Positions 59,285 to 64,000 of a stretch of DNA of 64,000 nucleotides are shown here, one piece after another. Both the position numbers and the translations under genes were made by a program. Numbering within the stretch: position 1 is the first letter of the stretch; each line of letters starts with the position of its first letter. The notes beneath the pieces are model-generated. The model was not told the origin of the DNA. It was given only the letters and a program-made list of their open reading frames with translations, and ran no database searches. The stretch comes from Melieria omissa (taxonomy: Eukaryota > Arthropoda > Insecta > Diptera > Ulidiidae), in contig OZ020267.1 in NCBI GenBank assembly GCA_963971225.1, forward strand, positions 121,079,891 through 121,143,890. The letters are read 5' to 3'.

Positions 59285-60175
59285 AGCAGGTCCCCGCGGC
59301 TTTGCTCGCAAGTTTAAAGTTATTGGGGCCAACAAATCAAGTTCTTCTTAACCCTTTGTTGATCCCGTGAGATTTTTATGAAAAATACCTATTTAATTAT
59401 TCCCATTTGCAGTGTTTTCACCATATTTGAATCATGTTTCCACCACATAAAGTCTTAACCCATCGTTGACCCTGTCTGATTTTTATTTTTGAAGAAATAA
59501 AAAACGTGTCGAATTATTGCTCACCAAGAATATTTTCACCAAGTTTGAAGTCAAAGGCTATGGGCCTTTTGATCTTGTTTCTCCATACAAACTCTTAATC
59601 CATCGTTGACCCTGTCTGATTTTTATTTTAGAAGAAATAAAAAACGTGTCGAATTATTTTGCACCAAGAATACTTTTACCAAGTTTGAAGTAAAAAGACG
59701 TAAAAAATCATGTTTCTTCATACAAACTTTTAACCCTTAAAGGGGTAAACTTTAAATTTTGAAGTTTTTATTAAAAAAAACAAAATGAGAAACACGTGTC
59801 AAATAATTTTTGATTTGAAGTGTTTTCACCAACTTTGAAATCCATAAAGCCATTCGGTTCAGGGTTTTTTCGTTGTCTTTCCGTATATAGTACTAACCTT
59901 AACCTTTGCTTCACCCCGTTAAATTTTGATTTGCGAAAAATTTTAAAATACGCTTCGAATTATTTTTGATTGGGAGTATTTTCACCAAGTGTCAAATCAA
60001 TAGGCCCATTTAATCACGTTTCTTTATACAACACCTTAACCCATATTTTGCCCTTTTAGACCCGAATTTCGAAAAATCCCTTCGTAGCGGAGGTTCATTT
60101 TTCAAATTCAAATTCAAATTTCATATTTGTAGCTTTAGCGGTTTTGGCTGGGCGATGATGATTTAGTCAGTCAGT
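59285..60175 (+). repeat. Helitron-like tandem-unit repeat, longest copy
   Basis: The head CAGGTCCCCGCGGCTTTGCT is followed by CGCAAGT. About five units of roughly 130-140 bp follow, each with CATCGTTGACCCTGTCTGAT-like, AAAACGTGTCGAATTA-like and TTTCACCAAGTTTGAAGT-like phrases. The end GGTTTTGGCTGGGCGATGAT leads into TTAGTCAGTCAG. It is the best copy for defining the family also seen at 3.2, 19.1 and 27.0 kb. There is no coding capacity. The alternative to a rolling-circle element is a short satellite-like array between conserved flanks. Confidence 0.65.
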
Positions 60176-62095
60176 ACTATATGTATATAGATTCATATAT
60201 ATGTAAAAGGAAGTTTGTTTGGAAGTTTTCTACATTAATGAATTCTTGGTACTTTTTAATCATTTTAAACTAATGTCTTTCTTGTTATTGTGAAAGTTCT
60301 TTCGCAAGCGAAACAGTTTATTTGTAAGTGTTGTTAAATATAAAAGTGGCCAGTTCAGTTCAGCAGTTTTAGCCAGATTCGAACCATTCAAATGGAAATA
60401 TTCTGATGAATAGCTTTACACACTTTTCCCTTCGTATGTATTATGTGTCTATGTGTGGGATGATTTCTGTTTCGTAAGCATTCAACCTCAAAATGCATTG
60501 GAGGTGAATGTGAAATGAAATACTGCCAACACAAACAATTTTTTACAATTACACGTACAGCATTCAGAGTTGTGCATCATCGGGCCGAACGGTTTGCCGA
60601 CTGGCTGGCAGGCAATGGGAAGTGGAGAGTGGTTAGCCAGCCGGCACCGGACAAGCGCGCACGCATTACAAAATGGCTAAGAGTGGCAACCGGCGCAAAC
60701 ACGACAAAACGCTTGTAATTAGATAAAATAAAATGTAAACTCCAAGATACGCCTTGACACGTTCGGCGTCTGCACGACACACACCCAGCCGCACACATCA
60801 ACGCACACACAACACTCACTCGCACACATGTCGGGGAGGCGATTCCCGTTTTATCTTAAAACAAAGAAGCAAAAAGCACAACAAAACACTACAAATACGG
60901 CCAAAAGCTGTGCGGCCATTTAAATGCATAGCGGGGAAAATGCATGAAAACCGCCGCAAAGGTGCCTTTTCTCGTTTTTTAATTGTGTAATTTATTGCCT
61001 CAACTGGCGACGTACCGAACTGCTCGGATGCCGCGCGTCGTGAGGAAATCTGATGCATGTACATATGTATGTGCGTATGTGCGGATATACTAATGTACAT
61101 ATGTATATAAATGTCAGTTGGCATATGTACTTATTCTGGTGAGGATGGAAAAAGAATGCAAGGCGGCTGCAGTCTAAAGCCGGACAAAAGTGCGTTCAAC
61201 TATGTCGTGTGGAGCAGCACGGCTTGGGTTGATTTCTGCGAGCCAGTTGAGACCGACAGCCGTAAACCCCAAAACGAAAAAGCAGCTCGAGCGAATTGAA
61301 ATAAATGAGTATCAAAAAGTGGTTACACCGAAAAGCGACATGGCTGCGCGCAACATAGAAAAGTGAAAAGCCACAAAAGCCACATTGCGAATATTTAAGC
61401 AAACTCACACACACACTCGCACACACAAGCCGCACAAAGCCGCACACTCACGCAGACACGAAATAAAACATTCCCGAATACGGGCGAGTTGAAAATTGTT
61501 TCTCCAGCAGATTGGTTTGGTTTGGTGGAAAACAGAAAAACCAAAAATGCGAAAAAGTACTTATGAAAACCCGTAAGCCACCCCGTGTCGCCCGCGGCCA
61601 GCGTAACCACAAACAAACGTCGCGCACCACACAAGCCACCAAAAAGCGAAAGAAAACCGAATTGCAAAAATGGAAAACTTCAGCGCAGCACAGAAGTGCC
61701 AGCAACAAAACCCCAGCCGCATTTGCAGTCGCAGTCGCAGCACACGCCCCATTCGCCGCGCGCCTCCAACGGCTTAGCGGCGTGCGCGGAATAGCAAAAT
61801 GGAACAGCGGGCGGAATTGCATGCAAGAGATACGCCACCGAAACGGAAACCCACAAACACATACACACATATGCGCATACAATCACGCACACATGCACGC
61901 ACACGTGCGAGTACGATTTCCGAAAAACACTGCGCGAATACGTTCAAATCCCCATTATGACCGCAGCGGCTGCACCCCCGACATGGCGACCGGTGACTGG
62001 TGGCTGTCGACGTCCTCGCGGCGTTGGAGCGGCAGTCGAGTAGCGTGCAGCAGGAGAACATGAAACAACAGGCTTACGACTGACTCCTTTTGCAG
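60176..62095. other. GC-richer block after a short AT-rich lead
   Basis: CA-rich patches at 60,778-60,830 and 61,400-61,455. Long overlapping minus- and plus-strand frames at 61,448-62,063 have no domain and reflect composition. No transposon ends. Confidence 0.3.
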
Positions 62096-62350
62096 GGCGC
62101 CACTGCGCAGGACCGTCATGCGGCGCCCATGCGAGCGATGTCACCTCTCAGAGCCGATACGTGACGGTCGCGCAGTTGGCGCTCGTCGCGTGTCTCCAAC
62201 AGATACACTCGCAATCGCTTGCAACAAAGGCGGCGCGACGCTGGCCGGCGACGTTCTTTGTTCACCTGCAGAAAAGTTTAACAAAAAAGTCAATAAAATT
62301 GAAACGGTCGAAAAGAACAAAAACAACAATCAATACTGGCAGGAGTGAAG
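62096..62350 (+). other. candidate non-coding exon
   Basis: A pyrimidine-rich acceptor (CTCCTTTTGCAG) ends at 62,095, and GAAG followed by the donor GTACGT begins at 62,351. The 255 bp between change from GC-rich to an A-rich, 5'-UTR-like stretch (AACAAAAACAACAATC). The frames within are not convincing as protein. It could be an internal untranslated exon of an alternative transcript or a chance pair of splice motifs. Confidence 0.3.
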
Positions 62351-62658
62351 GTACGTCACAAAAACTGTGTCCATCGCATCCATCTGCCGCTCCACAGCCC
62401 CCGACCCCGACTTGCCGCCTAAGAAGGCAAACAAACGAATTGCTTTGTGCGCAACAATGGCAGCAAATCCAAATGCTTTGCGTACAATCCCCGAAAACAA
62501 CAGCAAAGCCGGGAGAGCGGAAACGACAAAATGGAGGATAAGGAACGTGTACGTTGCAGCGTAAAAAATCGAAGGGCAAATCGAAAAGTATCCAAACACA
62601 GCAAAATTACCTTCGCAGTGCGTATTTGTGTCCGTCTCTGCAGCACCACCGATACACA
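62351..62658. other. non-coding sequence
   Basis: GC-moderate unique DNA with overlapping chance frames up to about 125 codons on both strands. Nothing supported. Confidence 0.25.
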
Positions 62659-62660
62659 TA

Positions 62661-63000
62661 CAGTGCCTCCAAAAAGTATTCGCAATTTTTTTCTGAAATG
62701 AACGCAAAATTTTACAGAGATGTGTAGGATAGCTAATGGGCGACTGCGAGTCCTTGGATTAAACAAATTTTACTGTACAGTAGTATTTATTGGAATCTAT
62801 ATCGAGTTTGGTACCACCGTCAAATTTTTGTTTTCTAAAAGCTGGAATTGGTAACATTTTCTCGTTTTACATTTTCCAAGTTTCTGCTGATGAACAAATG
62901 TTAAATACTTCTGAGTACATCTCCCTAAATCTGGCAATTGGTCAGTTGGGTTAAGTTAATGTTGGAAACATTATGAAGAAAAAAAAGTATTTAGAGTCAC
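62661..63000 (+). mobile_element. single Tc1-like end
   Basis: TA followed by CAGTGCCTCCAAAAAGTATT and CGC at 62,661-62,683 closely resembles Tc1-type terminal repeats. The mirror-image right end was not found up to the element at 63,034, so this is either a solo end or a copy truncated by later events. The right boundary given is only the limit of searched sequence. Confidence 0.4.
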
Positions 63001-63033
63001 ATATGCATTTATAGTAGAATCTATTTATTTATT

Positions 63034-63654
63034 TCGCACACGCACAACAAAAGTGACACAACTCAAAATTTTTGATTTTTCAGGAAACGCAAAAAACTGT
63101 TTTTGAGCTAAATAAACATTCGTTTTAAATAACGTATAAACCGTTTAGTAGAAAATCCTTACAGATTATGCTTTATGATAAGTTGCAAGAATTTTTTTTT
63201 AATTTTACACTAGAAAATCCAAAAGTTTGAGTTGTGACTGTTTTGATGATATTTTAATTCAATAATTACGGAATTATTTCAAGTTATGCCACTTTTTCTG
63301 ATTTTAATAATTATAAATTACAGTTAAAAAGTTGAAAGAAAAATTTTGAAAATTCATAATTAATTTCAATAATTAAAACTATATACAAAAATTGTCAGAA
63401 TTTTGCTTAAAATTAACTTTAACAAAAATGTATTTCGTCAAAAACGACACAATTTGAGTTAGGACTCTTTTGCTAGAACTGCAGCGATCAAATAGCATCA
63501 AACTTCTGACATGAAGAGAGACCTAACTGTATTTTTGCAACAGTTAACAACAACAAAATATGCTGAGCTTTTGCTTATTGGTAGATTGATGCATTCTGCA
63601 CAGTACAGTAAATTAAAAATTTTGAATTGTGTCACTTTTGTAGTGCGTGTGCGA
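63034..63654. mobile_element. TA-flanked inverted-repeat element, copy 2
   Basis: 621 bp, nearly identical along its length to 3,712-4,345 and in the same orientation. Its ends are TCGCACACGCACAACAAAAG and, reverse-complemented, TCGCACACGCACTACAAAAG. The right flank is TA (63,655-63,656). The left flank reads TT, probably a mutated TA. It keeps the MKRDLTVFLQQ frame start seen in copy 1. Confidence 0.85.
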
Positions 63655-63656
63655 TA

Positions 63657-64000
63657 TAATGATCGAAAACCTCAAAATGCATCTTTTTATTTATTTGCGA
63701 TACAGGGAGACGATGTTCACACGATTTTTAAATATGTCAGCTGATGCTCACTCATTCAAATCTATTTACATAATATTTTCCTAGATTATTACTTTAGAAA
63801 TGGTTTTAAAGAACAGCAACATTCGCTTGACATAAATGCAATTCTCAGCAACTGCATTTGATTAAGAAGTTCTTTGTACTTTTCTAATATGATTAACTGT
63901 TTAAAAGTCAATTAACTAATTAGCTTTGATTTTACAATTTAAACGAAAGTCTACATTACTATTAAAATGCATTGTTGTTATTTAGAAAAATGCATATAAA
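63657..64000. other. AT-rich non-coding sequence
   Basis: No gene or repeat is recognised to the end of the window. Confidence 0.3.

Overview
The window is eukaryotic nuclear DNA, most likely from a higher dipteran. The reasons are scattered short TA, CA and CAG/CAA repeats, long non-coding stretches, a tRNA-derived SINE, and many fly-type DNA transposons (mariner, Tc1, piggyBac-like, hAT, pogo-like, Helitron-like). A tephritid fruit fly is my best guess, from the character of the SINE and of the ~140-bp tandem-unit repeats. That is an impression from memory, not a search result. No bacterial operons, CRISPR arrays, rRNA genes or functional tRNA genes are visible.

Little of the window codes for protein. 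The one convincing host exon is a short 5' coding exon at about 24,551-24,821 on the plus strand. It has a good splice acceptor, an ATG at 24,686 just after in-frame stops, 45 codons and a consensus GTAAGT donor. Its product is not recognised. It sits at the end of a GC-rich block (21.3-24.8 kb) that looks like a promoter and 5'-UTR region. The 39 kb downstream probably belong to its long first intron, as is common for developmental regulators. A second possible exon, non-coding, lies at 62,096-62,350.

The rest is a mosaic. Blocks of 0.8-3 kb that are GC-richer and free of recognisable transposons (about 5.2-6.7, 9.4-10.4, 11.6-13.1, 16.9-18.6, 21.3-24.8, 25.8-26.5, 29.6-31.1, 36.8-38.1, 38.9-39.8, 40.9-41.9, 45.1-46.2, 46.8-49.8, 52.0-53.4, 54.5-57.9 and 60.4-62.6 kb) alternate with AT-rich stretches that hold nearly all transposons. 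The GC-richer blocks are candidate cis-regulatory DNA.

The mobile DNA is the most informative part. There is a snap-back mariner with two identical-looking 240-bp arms; two copies of a 620-634-bp TA-flanked element near the two ends of the window; two hAT-type MITEs with perfect 8-bp target duplications; a foldback element; a SINE with a 13-bp target duplication; Helitron-like elements with ~130-140-bp internal units; and decayed mariner, Tc1 and LINE coding regions.

Most striking is a group of six TTAA-flanked elements beginning CCC. Six left ends (including one nested end) carry a palindrome, different in sequence in each, centred 23.5-28.5 bp from the tip. This matches the position of the palindrome in the canonical piggyBac left end. 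It suggests several co-resident piggyBac-like families, each with its own recognition palindrome.
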